Assembly: GCA_018667355.1 (NCBI GenBank)
Contig: JABIVC010000003.1
Location: 1-64,000 of the forward strand
DNA: 64,000 nucleotides
Source: Gammaproteobacteria bacterium
Lineage (GTDB): Bacteria > Pseudomonadota > Gammaproteobacteria > GCA-002705445 > GCA-002716945
Reading direction: 5' to 3'
Shown here: in pieces, positions 40,870-50,960 of the stretch
How the letters are laid out: each line of letters opens with the position of its first letter
Numbering within the stretch: position 1 is the first letter of the stretch
Translations under genes and position numbers: made by a program
The notes under the pieces: model-generated
The model's database searches: none
Seen by the model: only the letters and a program-made list of their open reading frames with translations
What the model was told of the DNA's origin: nothing

Positions 40870-41337
40870 ATGAAACTCACAACTAAAGGACGTTATGCAA
40901 TAATCGCTATGGTTGATTTAGCCATAAATGGAGTAGATGAACCTGCGCCCTTGAAAGAGATTTCCATTAGACAAAAAATCTCTCTTTCTTATCTGGAGCA
41001 GCTTTTTTCTAAACTGAGGATATCTGAGTTAGTTAAAAGTATACGTGGACCAGGTGGAGGCTATATGCTCAATAAAAGCCCTTCAAATCTAAATTTACTG
41101 GATATAATAACAGCTGTGGATGAAAAAATTGATCAGACTCAATGCGGCGGTGCAATGAACTGTATTAATGATAAACCTTGCCTGACTCATTTTATCTGGA
41201 CAGATTTGAATAATAAAATTAATGATTATATGAGAGAGATAACGTTGAGCGATATAACATTAAGAAAAGACGTACAAGGTATTATATTTTTAAGGGAGAA
41301 TAAAAATGTCATCAGGAATCAAAGATCAGAAAAATAA
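40870..41337 (+). CDS. iscR: Iron-sulfur cluster regulator IscR
   Basis: IscR is an Rrf2-family repressor that senses [2Fe-2S] status. The DNA-binding part starts [18 protein letters not shown]. The recognition region includes [14 protein letters not shown] and [13 protein letters not shown]. Cluster ligands are intact: C-x5-C-x5-C with a histidine in CLTH. Length 155 is close to E. coli. It overlaps iscS by 32 bases. Confidence 0.96.
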   Translation: MKLTTKGRYAIIAMVDLAINGVDEPAPLKEISIRQKISLSYLEQLFSKLRISELVKSIRGPGGGYMLNKSPSNLNLLDIITAVDEKIDQTQCGGAMNCINDKPCLTHFIWTDLNNKINDYMREITLSDITLRKDVQGIIFLRENKNVIRNQRSEK

Positions 41338-42553
41338 ATTAAGCATACCTATTTATTTAGATTATTCGGCAACTACACCAGTTGATGAGAGAGTAGCTAA
41401 GGCAATGTCTGACTGTCTGACAAAAGAAGGAACTTTTGGAAATCCTGCATCTCGATCTCATCCATATGGATGGGATAGTGAAAAACTTATAGATAAAGCA
41501 AGAATTAATGTTGCTAACTTATTAGGTGCTGACAAAAGAGAAATTATATGGACAAGTGGGGCAACAGAATCAGATAATCTTGCAATCAAAGGAGCCGCAT
41601 ATTTCTATAAAGAAAAAGGAAATCATCTTATTACTCTGTCTACTGAACATAAGGCTGTTTTAGATACAATGAGATTTCTAGAATCTGAAGGTTTTGAAGT
41701 CACATACTTAAATCCAAAAGATAACGGTTTGGTTGATCTTGATGAATTAAAAAAAGCTATTAAGCCCACTACTATCCTTATATCTATCATGCATGTAAAT
41801 AATGAAATTGGGGTAATACAAGATTTAGAATCTATCGGTAAGTTATGCAAAGAAAATAAAATAGTCTTTCATGTAGATGCTGCGCAAAGTCCAGGAAAAG
41901 TTAAGATAGATGTAAATAAGTTTAATATAGACTTATGTGCATTATCTGCTCATAAAGCATATGGGCCTAAAGGTATCGGAGCATTATATGTAAGAAGAAA
42001 ACCTAGAGTTAGGTTGCAGCCACAGATGCATGGCGGAGGACATGAAAGAGGTTTTAGGTCAGGCACGTTACCAACACATCAAATTGTGGGTATGGGAGAA
42101 GCATTTAAATATGCTAAAACCGAAATGACCAAAGATAATAAAAAAATTAAGAAACTTAGAGATATGCTCTGGGATGGCTTAAAAGATATGGAAGAAATAT
42201 ACCTAAATGGTGATTTTAACCAACGAATACCTGGTAATTTAAATATTAGTTTTAACTTTGTTGAAGGTGAGAGTCTTATTATGGCAATAAAGGATATTGC
42301 GGTGTCATCTGGATCAGCATGTACATCTGCTAGTTTAGAACCTAGTTATGTATTAAGAGCCCTTGGAAGAGAGGATGAATTAGCACATAGTTCTATCAGA
42401 ATGACTATAGGTAAATATACCACTGAGGAAGAAATTCTACATACTATAGACTTGTTAAAAAATGCAGTTTCAAGACTCAGATCTTTATCTCCTTTATGGG
42501 ATATGTATAAAGATGGTATAGACCTGAAAACTGTTAAATGGGCATCACATTAG
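41306..42553 (+). CDS. iscS: Cysteine desulfurase IscS
   Basis: IscS supplies sulfur for Fe-S clusters and tRNA thiolation. PLP lysine in [20 protein letters not shown]; mobile catalytic cysteine in [16 protein letters not shown]. The N-terminal [21 protein letters not shown] matches E. coli. ATG 41306 follows GGGAG and gives an extra 12-residue extension, for 415 residues in total. The next gene is iscA; iscU, normally between them, is absent. Confidence 0.96.
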   Translation: MSSGIKDQKNKLSIPIYLDYSATTPVDERVAKAMSDCLTKEGTFGNPASRSHPYGWDSEKLIDKARINVANLLGADKREIIWTSGATESDNLAIKGAAYFYKEKGNHLITLSTEHKAVLDTMRFLESEGFEVTYLNPKDNGLVDLDELKKAIKPTTILISIMHVNNEIGVIQDLESIGKLCKENKIVFHVDAAQSPGKVKIDVNKFNIDLCALSAHKAYGPKGIGALYVRRKPRVRLQPQMHGGGHERGFRSGTLPTHQIVGMGEAFKYAKTEMTKDNKKIKKLRDMLWDGLKDMEEIYLNGDFNQRIPGNLNISFNFVEGESLIMAIKDIAVSSGSACTSASLEPSYVLRALGREDELAHSSIRMTIGKYTTEEEILHTIDLLKNAVSRLRSLSPLWDMYKDGIDLKTVKWASH

Positions 42554-42557
42554 ACTT

Positions 42558-42881
42558 ATGAGTATTACGATTACAGATACCGCGGCAAAACATGTTTCAG
42601 CCCATCTTTTATCAAGAGGTAAGGGAATAGGTCTTAGATTGGGTGTAAAGACAACTGGTTGTTCAGGCTTAGCGTATGTAATAGAATTCGCAGATAAAAT
42701 TGAAACTGATGATAAAATATTTGAAGACAAAGGTATTAAGCTAATTATTAATCCTAAAAGTTATGCTTACTTAAAAGGAACTGAACTAGATTTTGGCAGA
42801 GAAGGTCTTAATGAGGGTTTTAAATTTAATAATCCAAATGTAAAAGATAAATGTGGGTGTGGCGAGAGTTTTAATGTTTAA
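42558..42881 (+). CDS. iscA: Iron-sulfur assembly protein IscA
   Basis: An A-type Fe-S carrier of 107 residues. The three ligands are present: one cysteine in [12 protein letters not shown] and two in the C-terminal CGCGESF. It lies 4 bases after iscS, where iscU would be expected, and shares one base with hscB. It should not be mistaken for IscU, which has a different fold and an LPPVK motif. Confidence 0.95.
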   Translation: MSITITDTAAKHVSAHLLSRGKGIGLRLGVKTTGCSGLAYVIEFADKIETDDKIFEDKGIKLIINPKSYAYLKGTELDFGREGLNEGFKFNNPNVKDKCGCGESFNV

Positions 42882-43396
42882 TGGATATATTAAAGAAGAA
42901 CTTTTTTGAATTATTTAATATAAACATATCCATCGATATAAATAAATCAGAACTTGATGAAAAAGTTAAAATCTTCCAAACTCAGTTCCATCCAGATAAA
43001 TATGCTAATGGCTCAGACTTAGAAAAGAGACTAGCTCTTCAGATTTCTTCACATGTTAATGATGGGTATAAAGTTTTAGGAGATATTGTTTTGAGAATTG
43101 AATATATTCTTAAAATTAATAATTTCACTAAAGATGAATCTAAAACTATTAATGATATTAATTTTTTGCGAGAGCAAATAGAGTATAATGAGCTAGTAGA
43201 ATCATTGGAAGAAAATTTTGACAAAGATATAATTGATGAGCATCTTTCAAAAATTAGATTATTATTAAAAAATACAATAGATAGTATTAAATTATTTTTT
43301 GATTCTGAGGATTATGAAAATATGTGGCAAAATCTGTCAAAACTAAGGTTTTATACAAAAAACATCAATGAACTTATCAAGATGAGAAATAAATGA
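42881..43396 (+). CDS. hscB: Fe-S co-chaperone HscB
   Basis: HscB is the J-domain partner of HscA and delivers IscU to it. The J motif HPD is in [11 protein letters not shown] near residue 30, and a C-terminal three-helix domain follows. The 171-residue length matches E. coli. It overlaps hscA by an ATGA. Confidence 0.93.
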   Translation: MDILKKNFFELFNINISIDINKSELDEKVKIFQTQFHPDKYANGSDLEKRLALQISSHVNDGYKVLGDIVLRIEYILKINNFTKDESKTINDINFLREQIEYNELVESLEENFDKDIIDEHLSKIRLLLKNTIDSIKLFFDSEDYENMWQNLSKLRFYTKNINELIKMRNK

Positions 43397-45231
43397 GTTT
43401 GCTTCAAATATCAGACCCTTCTATAAAGAACGATGACTTGAAAAAATTTGTTGTTGGAATAGATCTTGGTACAACAAATTCTTTGATAGCGTCATATGAT
43501 TCAGGTTTAATCATTTACGAAGATAATAATTCTAGCCTTATACCTTCCGTAGTTACGATAAATAGTAAAGGAAATATATCTATTGGTGCAGACGCAATAA
43601 AGAATTCAGATGATGATAAATCAATATGTCTTGAATCTATTAAAAGAATAATGGGTTTATCTTATACAGATATAGAAGAGCTATCCCTTAAAGGTGACCT
43701 GCCTTTAATAAAGTCAGATAATAATCTACCTAGTGTAATTGTTAATAATGAAAAATATTCAGCTATTGATATTTCCTCTAAAATACTACTGTATCTAAAA
43801 AAGTTAGCTGAAGATAATGAAAATAAACCTCTGGATGGTGCCGTTATTACAGTACCTGCATATTTTAACGACATCCAAAGACAAGCAACGAAAAATGCTG
43901 CAAAATTAGCAGGAATCAATGTTTTGCGATTATTAAACGAGCCTACAGCGGCTGCATTAGCTTATGGTCTCGAGTCAAATGAAACAGGTTCGTTTATTAT
44001 ATATGACTTTGGAGGAGGCACATTTGATGTTTCTGTACTCACCTTGGAAAAAGGTATTTTTAAAGTTTTATCTACAGATGGTAATACACATCTTGGGGGC
44101 GATGATATTGATTATGAAATATCGAATTGGTTGCTAAACAATCATTCTTTTTTAAAAGGTTATAAAACTGCTGACCTCAAGAAGTATTCTAGAATTCTAA
44201 AAGAGTCAATTATCGATAAAGAATTTACCTCTATGGATATTGATGGTAATACTATTTCTTTATCACAAAATAATTTCTCTAAAATTATTGACCCCATATT
44301 AGACAAGACTTTTGATATTGTTGCAAATGCTTTAGACGCATCAGGTTTATCAAAACATGATATTAAAAATATAATATTGGTTGGAGGTTCAACGAGAATT
44401 CATTGCATCAAATATATCTTAGAAAAAAAATATTCATGTGATGTTCTAAATGATATTGACCCTGATAAAGTTGTTGCTCATGGAGCAGCTATACAGGCAT
44501 CTGTATTATCTGGGAATAATAAAGAGAATATTCTCCTTTTAGATGTACTGCCTCTCTCATTAGGTGTAGAAACTTATGGTGGCCTTTCTGAGAAGGTAAT
44601 ACTTAGAAATACGCCAATTCCCATTAAACTAAGGAAAACATTTACGACGTTTAAGGATGGCCAGTCAAAAATTTTGATTAATATTATTCAAGGTGAACGT
44701 GAACTTGTTAACGATTGTAATTCGCTTGGAGAGTTTATTTTAAAAGATATTCCGTCTATGGTAGCTGGTGGTCCTAGAATAGATGTAGATTTTCAAATTG
44801 ATGCTGATGGAATTCTTTCAGTTTCTGCTACAGAGACTACAACTGGTAATTCATCGATGATTGAAGTTAAGCCATCATATGGGTTATCTGAATCAGATAT
44901 TAGTAGCATGATAGAGGAATCTAATCAGAGCGCGGAAGCTGACATGCAATTAAGACGCCTTAATGAATCAATCGTAGAAGGCAAGAGGGTTATATATGCA
45001 CTAGAGCAAGCACTGAATAGTGATGGAAAGGAACTCCTCTCTACTGACGAATACAATATAATAACCAGAGAGTTAATAGCTCTAAAATCAAGTATAAATG
45101 GTGATGATTCTGAACTCATTGAGGACAAGATTGTGTGTGTAGAAAAGGCATCAGAGTTTTATGTAGAAAGAAGGATGAATAGTAGTATAAAGTCACTTAT
45201 TGCAGGTAAAGGTATAGATGATATACTGTAA
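43393..45231 (+). CDS. hscA: Fe-S chaperone HscA (Hsp70 family)
   Basis: HscA releases clusters from IscU in an ATP-dependent cycle. The nucleotide domain shows [28 protein letters not shown] and [12 protein letters not shown]. The substrate domain (from about residue 390) contains [12 protein letters not shown]. The 612-residue length matches E. coli HscA. Its client gene iscU is not in this operon. Confidence 0.95.
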   Translation: MSLLQISDPSIKNDDLKKFVVGIDLGTTNSLIASYDSGLIIYEDNNSSLIPSVVTINSKGNISIGADAIKNSDDDKSICLESIKRIMGLSYTDIEELSLKGDLPLIKSDNNLPSVIVNNEKYSAIDISSKILLYLKKLAEDNENKPLDGAVITVPAYFNDIQRQATKNAAKLAGINVLRLLNEPTAAALAYGLESNETGSFIIYDFGGGTFDVSVLTLEKGIFKVLSTDGNTHLGGDDIDYEISNWLLNNHSFLKGYKTADLKKYSRILKESIIDKEFTSMDIDGNTISLSQNNFSKIIDPILDKTFDIVANALDASGLSKHDIKNIILVGGSTRIHCIKYILEKKYSCDVLNDIDPDKVVAHGAAIQASVLSGNNKENILLLDVLPLSLGVETYGGLSEKVILRNTPIPIKLRKTFTTFKDGQSKILINIIQGERELVNDCNSLGEFILKDIPSMVAGGPRIDVDFQIDADGILSVSATETTTGNSSMIEVKPSYGLSESDISSMIEESNQSAEADMQLRRLNESIVEGKRVIYALEQALNSDGKELLSTDEYNIITRELIALKSSINGDDSELIEDKIVCVEKASEFYVERRMNSSIKSLIAGKGIDDIL

Positions 45232-45237
45232 AACGAA

Positions 45238-45576
45238 ATGCCAAAGATAACTTTTTTACCTAATCAAGATGTTTGCCCAGATGGTGCTATAGTCGAAGCA
45301 CCAAAAGGAACGAGCATCTGTAAAGCAGCACTTGATAATGGAATACCTCTTGAGCATGCATGTGAGTTATCATGTGCCTGTACAACCTGTCATATATATA
45401 TTGTTAAAGGCATGGAGTCATTAGCTGATGCAACAGAAGATGAGGATGATTATCTAGATAAGGCTTGGGGTTTGCAACCAAACTCACGCCTAAGCTGTCA
45501 GGCGCTTGTCAGTGATACTGATATAACAGTAGAGATTCCAAAATATACAATTAATCATGCATCAGAGAGGCATTAA
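45238..45576 (+). CDS. fdx: Isc-type [2Fe-2S] ferredoxin
   Basis: Fdx provides electrons for cluster assembly on the Isc scaffold. Cysteine ligands are in [17 protein letters not shown] (C-x5-C-x2-C) plus the distant cysteine in RLSCQALV. The acidic patch [12 protein letters not shown] is typical. Length is 112. It shares one base with iscX. Confidence 0.95.
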   Translation: MPKITFLPNQDVCPDGAIVEAPKGTSICKAALDNGIPLEHACELSCACTTCHIYIVKGMESLADATEDEDDYLDKAWGLQPNSRLSCQALVSDTDITVEIPKYTINHASERH

Positions 45577-45773
45577 TGAATATCAAATGGACAGATTCCC
45601 TGGATATTGCAATAGCCCTGGATGACAAGTACCCAAATATCGATCCATTAACAATTAGATTTACAGATTTACATGCCTGGGTTTGCGAACTCGATGATTT
45701 TAATGATGATCCTGACAAATCAAATGAAAAGATATTAGAAGCCATACAAATGGCTTGGATAGAGGAAAAATAA
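45576..45773 (+). CDS. iscX: IscX (YfhJ)
   Basis: A 65-residue acidic protein that binds IscS and modulates sulfur transfer. [20 protein letters not shown] and [14 protein letters not shown] match the family closely. It is the last isc gene and directly abuts ndk. Confidence 0.94.
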   Translation: MNIKWTDSLDIAIALDDKYPNIDPLTIRFTDLHAWVCELDDFNDDPDKSNEKILEAIQMAWIEEK

Positions 45774-46178
45774 ATGACAAAAGAACAAACGTTATCTATG
45801 ATAAAACCTGATGCAGTCCAGAGAAATCTTATTGGACCTATAATTTCACTAATAGAGGCAAGTAATCTAGTTATTAAGCAGATGAAAATGCTTCAGTTAT
45901 CGATTGAACAAGCTGAGAATTTCTATAGAATTCATAAAGATAGGGATTTTTACTCGAAACTGATTGAATATATGACCTCTGGTTGTGTTGTAGTCCTCGC
46001 ATTAGAAGGTGATAATGCAATTAAAGTCTATAGAGATTTAATGGGTTCGACTAATCCTCTTGAGGCAAAAGAAGGAACTATACGTAGATTATATGGTACT
46101 AATATCACTCATAATTCTGTTCATGGTTCTGATAGTCTAGAAAATGCTATTATAGAGATTGATTTCTTTTTTAAATAA
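45774..46178 (+). CDS. ndk: Nucleoside diphosphate kinase
   Basis: Ndk balances NTP pools through a phosphohistidine. The active histidine is in HNSVHGSDSLENA near residue 117. The N-terminus EQTLSMIKPDAVQRNLIG is standard. The 134-residue length is a little short (E. coli 143). Position after iscX is conserved in gammaproteobacteria. Confidence 0.96.
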   Translation: MTKEQTLSMIKPDAVQRNLIGPIISLIEASNLVIKQMKMLQLSIEQAENFYRIHKDRDFYSKLIEYMTSGCVVVLALEGDNAIKVYRDLMGSTNPLEAKEGTIRRLYGTNITHNSVHGSDSLENAIIEIDFFFK

Positions 46179-46193
46179 CGAATATCTTGAATC

Positions 46194-47477
46194 ATGAAAA
46201 AAAATACAATTAAATCAATCAAGGGCTTTAAAGATATTTTGCCTGATGAGATTAAGTACTATAGATACTTTGAACTCATCTCTCAAAAAGTTTCTAAACA
46301 GTTTTCGATTGAAGAGTTAAGGACTCCTATAATAGAGAAATCTGAGTTATTTAATAGATCTATTGGAGAAGGTACAGATATTGTTAATAAAGAGATGTAT
46401 GATTTTATTGATAAAAGCGGTGATTCTATTTGTTTAAGGCCCGAAGGTACTGCTTCTATTGTTAGATCAGTCATAGAGCATGCTCTAGTTTATGACCGTG
46501 GGTTAAAAAAACAGAAATATTGGTATCATGGGCCAATGTTTAGACATGAAAAGCCTCAAAAGGGGAGATACAGACAATTTAGTCAATTCGGCGTTGAGTA
46601 TTATGGTTTTTCTGACAGCAATAGTGAGCTTGAATTAATAATGATGGGAAACTCTTTGCTGCATAGTCTTAATATAGAGCAGGCAACACTACATATAAAT
46701 TCTCTTGGCAATAAAGATGATAAAAAAAGTTATGAGAAGATAATCTTCAATCACCTTGGTAAATATAAAAGTAGTCTCGATGAATACCAAAAAGATACAT
46801 TGGCTAAAAACCCCCTAAGACTTTTAGATAGTAAAAACGATAATATTAAAGAGTTATTATTAAATGTACCTACACTGTATGAAACATTATCAGATGCATC
46901 AAAATCTAGGTTTGATATATTATTGAAAAAACTAGATGATCTTGAAATCCATTATCTTTTAGATAATTCCATAGTTAGAGGATTAGATTACTATAATGAT
47001 ACAGTCTTTGAATGGAGACATCAGTCTCTTGGTAGTCAGAATGCAATCTGCGCAGGTGGTAGATATGATGAGTTAGTCAACTCAATAGGGGGTGATGATG
47101 TTCCAGCTGTTGGTTTTGCAATGGGAGTAGAAAGGATAATAGAAATATTGAAGCTCACCGATAACTTGAAAATTGAACCAAACATTGTTATCCCAATAAT
47201 TAATACCTCGTCTGAAGAAAAATCTTATGCACATTTGATTTCTAAAAACTTGAGACAACACTTTGATAAAATTAATTTTTATAATACCGATTCTTCAGTT
47301 AGCTTAACATCGCAATTAAAACATGCGATGAGAATCAATGATAAATTTATTATTATAATAACCGATGCTAATATCAAAAATAACAATTTAACTATTAAGA
47401 GCAATGAAGATAGGATGTCTGATACAATCGTTAGCTGGAAGGAGTTAATTGCATATATGAGTAATAAATATGAGTAG
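46194..47477 (+). CDS. hisS: Histidine-tRNA ligase
   Basis: Class II synthetase. Motif 2 appears as MFRHEKPQKGRYRQFSQFGVE and the histidine-binding VRGLDYYNDTVFEW is present, with GGRYDELV. A C-terminal anticodon-binding domain follows from about residue 325. Length 427 is normal. In many gammaproteobacteria rlmN, pilF, rodZ and ispG lie between ndk and hisS; here they are directly adjacent. It overlaps yfgM by 8 bases. Confidence 0.96.
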   Translation: MKKNTIKSIKGFKDILPDEIKYYRYFELISQKVSKQFSIEELRTPIIEKSELFNRSIGEGTDIVNKEMYDFIDKSGDSICLRPEGTASIVRSVIEHALVYDRGLKKQKYWYHGPMFRHEKPQKGRYRQFSQFGVEYYGFSDSNSELELIMMGNSLLHSLNIEQATLHINSLGNKDDKKSYEKIIFNHLGKYKSSLDEYQKDTLAKNPLRLLDSKNDNIKELLLNVPTLYETLSDASKSRFDILLKKLDDLEIHYLLDNSIVRGLDYYNDTVFEWRHQSLGSQNAICAGGRYDELVNSIGGDDVPAVGFAMGVERIIEILKLTDNLKIEPNIVIPIINTSSEEKSYAHLISKNLRQHFDKINFYNTDSSVSLTSQLKHAMRINDKFIIIITDANIKNNNLTIKSNEDRMSDTIVSWKELIAYMSNKYE

Positions 47478-48087
47478 TGAATATACAGAAGAAGAAGATA
47501 AGTTAATATCATGGTTCAAGGATAATTATAAAAACATTATTATTGGTCTGATATTTGGGACTTCATTAGTTTTTGGTTTTAAATACTATGGAGATATAAA
47601 TACAAATAAACAGTATGAAATGTCACTTAGGTATCAAGAGGCTATAAAAGATTATCAAAATGACAAGTATGAAAAAGTATTGTCTTTATCAGAAGAATAT
47701 CAACTAACAGAGCCATCTAATATATATACTTCCATGATAAATTTATATGCCGCTAAAATATATCATGACAAGGAGATGTACAAGGAATCATTGGAATCTT
47801 TGACATTCATTGTAAATAACTCTAATTCTAAAGAACTACATATGATTGCTAACACCAGATATGCGCGGATATTAATATTGCAAGAAAGGTATGATGAAGC
47901 AGAAAAATTTATTATATCGATACCAGGTTACAATGTTAATATCTTATTAGTTGAACTGCTTGGTGATATCAGCTACTCACAGTCTAATATCAATAAAGCA
48001 AGAGAGTACTACAAAGCATGTTTAGATCTTGAGACGACACCTAATAATAGGAAGATAATAGAGAATAAGCTTAATTCCATTCAATGA
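47470..48087 (+). CDS. yfgM: YfgM family TPR-like membrane protein
   Basis: A 205-residue protein with one membrane helix (about 22-38: IIIGLIFGTSLVFGF) and a periplasmic TPR-like part. YfgM associates with SecYEG and periplasmic chaperones in E. coli. EEEDKLISWFKDNYK before the helix matches the family N-terminus. The hisS-yfgM-bamB order supports the call. It overlaps bamB by an ATGA. Confidence 0.9.
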   Translation: MSSEYTEEEDKLISWFKDNYKNIIIGLIFGTSLVFGFKYYGDINTNKQYEMSLRYQEAIKDYQNDKYEKVLSLSEEYQLTEPSNIYTSMINLYAAKIYHDKEMYKESLESLTFIVNNSNSKELHMIANTRYARILILQERYDEAEKFIISIPGYNVNILLVELLGDISYSQSNINKAREYYKACLDLETTPNNRKIIENKLNSIQ

Positions 48088-49292
48088 TTATGAAAAAGTA
48101 TATAATAATAACTATATCACTATTTTTATCAAGCTGCTCTATGTCAAACCCTTTGTCATATTTTGATTTAATCAATAGTCATAAAGAATTTCAAAATGTA
48201 AATGTAAAACTACTGTGGTCAATAGATATTGGTGAGGATAGAAATTATAAAACAGGAACTTTGCAGCCAGCCTTTTTAGATAATACTTCATATACTATTG
48301 ATTCAGAAGGACTTGTTACCGCCATTGATTTGTTATCTGGAAATATAAAATGGATTTATGACTTAGACTTGAACGTATCATCTGGATTATCGATTCATAA
48401 GGACATACTTTTTTTTGGTACAAGTGATGGAAAATATTATGGCTATAAAATAGATAGTCTATCATCTTCATATGGATTTCTTGATAGGTTGGATATAACT
48501 TCTTTGATTAGAGATTCTTCAGCTGATCCGGATGTTCTTGTTCAGCTTGTTAGCGAGGTTTCATCTCCAGGACTTGGAATAGATAATTTAATCTTTGTCA
48601 AGTTAGATGATGGTGATACTGTTGCAATAAATATTGATAATTCTAATATAGAATGGCAGTACAAAGGTAGAAATGTGCCTCTGAGCATGAAAGGGTCGGG
48701 TTCAATAGCAAAACTAAACAATAATTTATTTATTGCAAGAGATGATGGAAACTTAATCTCTCTTAGAATGAAGACAGGTAAGTTAAATTGGCTAATGTCT
48801 ATTTCTCCCAGATCTGGCCGAAATGAATTGGAGTCACTACGTGATATAGAAATGACACCTTATGTTAAGGACGGTGTCCTTTTTGTAGGTTCCTTTCAAG
48901 GAAATCTTATCTCAGTAGATGCTCTTACTGGTAACTTGATATGGTCTATACCAATGTCTGTGCTATCAAATATTGATATTGATAATAATTATGTATACAT
49001 TGCAGATAGTAATGGTTCTATATTTGCTTTAGATAGGTTCTCTGGTTTTACAAAGTGGAAATTAGATTTGGATGATAACTTGGTAGGAACTCAGTCTTTT
49101 TCATATAATAAATATATCATTAATATTTCAACAAAAGGACACGTGATGGTTATCAATAAATCTGATGGTCAACTTATGACTTCGCTTAGTCTTATCAATG
49201 ATGTCGACAATCAGGTTAAGGGGTTATTATTAGATAAAACTCTTTATATACACAGTAAAGATGGTAGACTCAACGCAATTAAGATTGACTAA
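48084..49292 (+). CDS. bamB: Outer membrane assembly lipoprotein BamB
   Basis: BamB is the beta-propeller lipoprotein of the BAM complex. The signal peptide ends with the lipobox LSSC (cysteine near residue 18). PQQ-type propeller blades follow, with recurring IDLLSGNIKWIYD-like and ALTGNLIWSI-like strands. The 402-residue length is normal. Two in-frame ATGs (48084, 48090) could serve as start. Confidence 0.94.
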   Translation: MIMKKYIIITISLFLSSCSMSNPLSYFDLINSHKEFQNVNVKLLWSIDIGEDRNYKTGTLQPAFLDNTSYTIDSEGLVTAIDLLSGNIKWIYDLDLNVSSGLSIHKDILFFGTSDGKYYGYKIDSLSSSYGFLDRLDITSLIRDSSADPDVLVQLVSEVSSPGLGIDNLIFVKLDDGDTVAINIDNSNIEWQYKGRNVPLSMKGSGSIAKLNNNLFIARDDGNLISLRMKTGKLNWLMSISPRSGRNELESLRDIEMTPYVKDGVLFVGSFQGNLISVDALTGNLIWSIPMSVLSNIDIDNNYVYIADSNGSIFALDRFSGFTKWKLDLDDNLVGTQSFSYNKYIINISTKGHVMVINKSDGQLMTSLSLINDVDNQVKGLLLDKTLYIHSKDGRLNAIKID

Positions 49293-49300
49293 TTGTACCT

Positions 49301-50611
49301 ATGAATGAAAGTATTGCCATTGTCGGCAGAACAAATGTAGGAAAATCACTACTATTTAATAAATTAACTAAAGCTAGAAAATCTTTGGTCATGAATCAGC
49401 ATGGTGTTACCAGAGATATTAATTCTGGCTATCTAGAGATAGATGGTAAAACTATTTATATAGAAGATACAGGAGGTATTCCTGAAATTGCCGACGAATT
49501 TAGTCAATTGATTATTGATAAAGTATTAAAGTCCATTTCTCAAGCAAAACTAATATTATTTGTTGTATCTGCAGCAGATGGGTTAACTAATCAAGACCGC
49601 GAGATATGTAGAATGTTACGAAAACTTGATAGAAAAACTGTGCTGTTAGTAAATAAATGTGATTTAACTAGAAAATCACAGCCTATTAGCGAGTTTTATG
49701 AGTTAGGAATAAAAGAGGAATTTATAATATCTGCTAAAAATAATATTGGTTTACTAGAATTAAAAGAAAAAATAGCAAGTATAGGATCTGACAAAACATT
49801 TGTAGAAAAAGATATTTTCAGAAGAATATCTATTATTGGAAAGCCTAATGCTGGTAAATCTACACTCATCAATACTCTATTGAATGAAGAGAGAATGATT
49901 ATCTCTGATATAGCAGGCACAACATTAGATGCTATTGAAATACCCTTCACTTTTAAAAATAATAATTTCTTATTATATGATACAGCTGGTATTACAAGAA
50001 AGTCTAAGACACTGACGACGATTCAGAAATTCAGTATTGGGTCTACTTTAGATACTATTAAAACAACTGATATTTGTGTATTTATGATTGATGCAGAAGA
50101 GGGTATAACAAAACAGGATAAGATTATACTTAATATAATAAAAAAATTTAATAAAGCGTTCATAATTGTGCTTAATAAAATTGATACAAAATCAAGACAA
50201 GAGATTAAGGAGCTAAAGAGAGAATTAGAGTATTTTTCTAACATTATAGATAATGCTTCTATAATACTAATATCTGCAATAAATAATCAAAATATTAAAA
50301 AGTTACTCTATACTATCAGTAATATTTCTTACTCTATATATAAAAGATATAAATCATCTTTGCTAACCCAGATATTGAATGATGCATTAGAAGAGCATCA
50401 GCCTCCGATGATAAATAATCGTAGAATTAAACTCAAATTTGCACAACAAGCAAAATCTGATTCCCTATCAATTATAATCTTCGGTAATCAGACTGATAAA
50501 TTACCGACTTCGTATGAGAAGTACCTTAAAAACTTTTTTATTGAGAAATTGAAACTGGTTGGCGTGCCATTAAAAATTACTTTATCTAAACAAAAAAACC
50601 CATTCGAGTGA
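49301..50611 (+). CDS. der: Ribosome-assembly GTPase Der (EngA)
   Basis: Der has two tandem G domains and acts in 50S assembly. G1 loops are GRTNVGKSLLF and GKPNAGKSTLI; the usual first loop is GRPNVGKS, so one Pro is Thr. DTGG, NKCD, DTAG and NKID are present. A KH-like domain closes the protein. Length is 436. Its stop codon lies inside the stem of the terminator that follows. Confidence 0.96.
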   Translation: MNESIAIVGRTNVGKSLLFNKLTKARKSLVMNQHGVTRDINSGYLEIDGKTIYIEDTGGIPEIADEFSQLIIDKVLKSISQAKLILFVVSAADGLTNQDREICRMLRKLDRKTVLLVNKCDLTRKSQPISEFYELGIKEEFIISAKNNIGLLELKEKIASIGSDKTFVEKDIFRRISIIGKPNAGKSTLINTLLNEERMIISDIAGTTLDAIEIPFTFKNNNFLLYDTAGITRKSKTLTTIQKFSIGSTLDTIKTTDICVFMIDAEEGITKQDKIILNIIKKFNKAFIIVLNKIDTKSRQEIKELKRELEYFSNIIDNASIILISAINNQNIKKLLYTISNISYSIYKRYKSSLLTQILNDALEEHQPPMINNRRIKLKFAQQAKSDSLSIIIFGNQTDKLPTSYEKYLKNFFIEKLKLVGVPLKITLSKQKNPFE

Positions 50612-50620
50612 ATGGGTTTT
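50595..50620 (+). terminator. Intrinsic, probably bidirectional terminator after der
   Basis: A perfect 11-bp inverted repeat AAAACCCATTC / GAATGGGTTTT with loop GAGT. A-runs on one side and T-runs on the other make it work for either strand, which suits the convergent der and DUF4242 genes. The der TGA (50609-50611) lies in the hairpin. It is the only clear intrinsic terminator I saw in the window. Confidence 0.85.
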
Positions 50621-50644
50621 CATACTCTATAGTTAAATCCTTTA

Positions 50645-50917
50645 TTATTCAGCTGTTTTTGGGCTGATAATATTTTTAACCTCAGATATTTTGTTTGCTG
50701 GAAATCCGCCTGTAGAAGCATGTTGCTTTATAAGTTCTTCGTTTTCTGCATTATATACACAGTAAACTTTATCTCCTGTTACATAGCTATGGACCCATTC
50801 AATCCCAGTACCCATATCTTTCAATATCCCACACGATTTTTGCGAAATACCTTGTAAGTCAGCTTGTTCTAAATCACCAGCTCCTGGGATTTCTCTTTCT
50901 ATTACATATTGTGGCAT
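50645..50917 (-). CDS. DUF4242 family small protein
   Basis: A 90-residue soluble protein, MPQYVIEREIPGAGDL at the start, with SQKSCGILKDMG, WVHSYVTGDKVYCVYNAENE and GGFPANKISEV. These match the DUF4242 family (ferredoxin-like fold; some members are called nickel-binding). The conserved cysteines and histidines are present. The physiological role is unknown. It has an unusually strong Shine-Dalgarno sequence, suggesting high expression. Confidence 0.8.
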   Translation of the reverse strand: MPQYVIEREIPGAGDLEQADLQGISQKSCGILKDMGTGIEWVHSYVTGDKVYCVYNAENEELIKQHASTGGFPANKISEVKNIISPKTAE

Positions 50918-50921
50918 TATA

Positions 50922-50930
50922 CCCCTCCTT
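50922..50930 (-). promoter_or_regulatory. Strong ribosome binding site AAGGAGGGG
   Basis: On the minus strand AAGGAGGGG lies 4 bases before the ATG of the DUF4242 gene. It is far closer to the anti-SD complement than the sites before most genes here, many of which have none. Confidence 0.75.
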
Positions 50931-50960
50931 TTTTATGATATATTCTATTCTGCTATGTAT

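Noticed and set aside
42558-42881. Treating the gene after iscS as iscU
   Set aside because: It has the A-type C...CGC ligands and no LPPVK motif; it is IscA.
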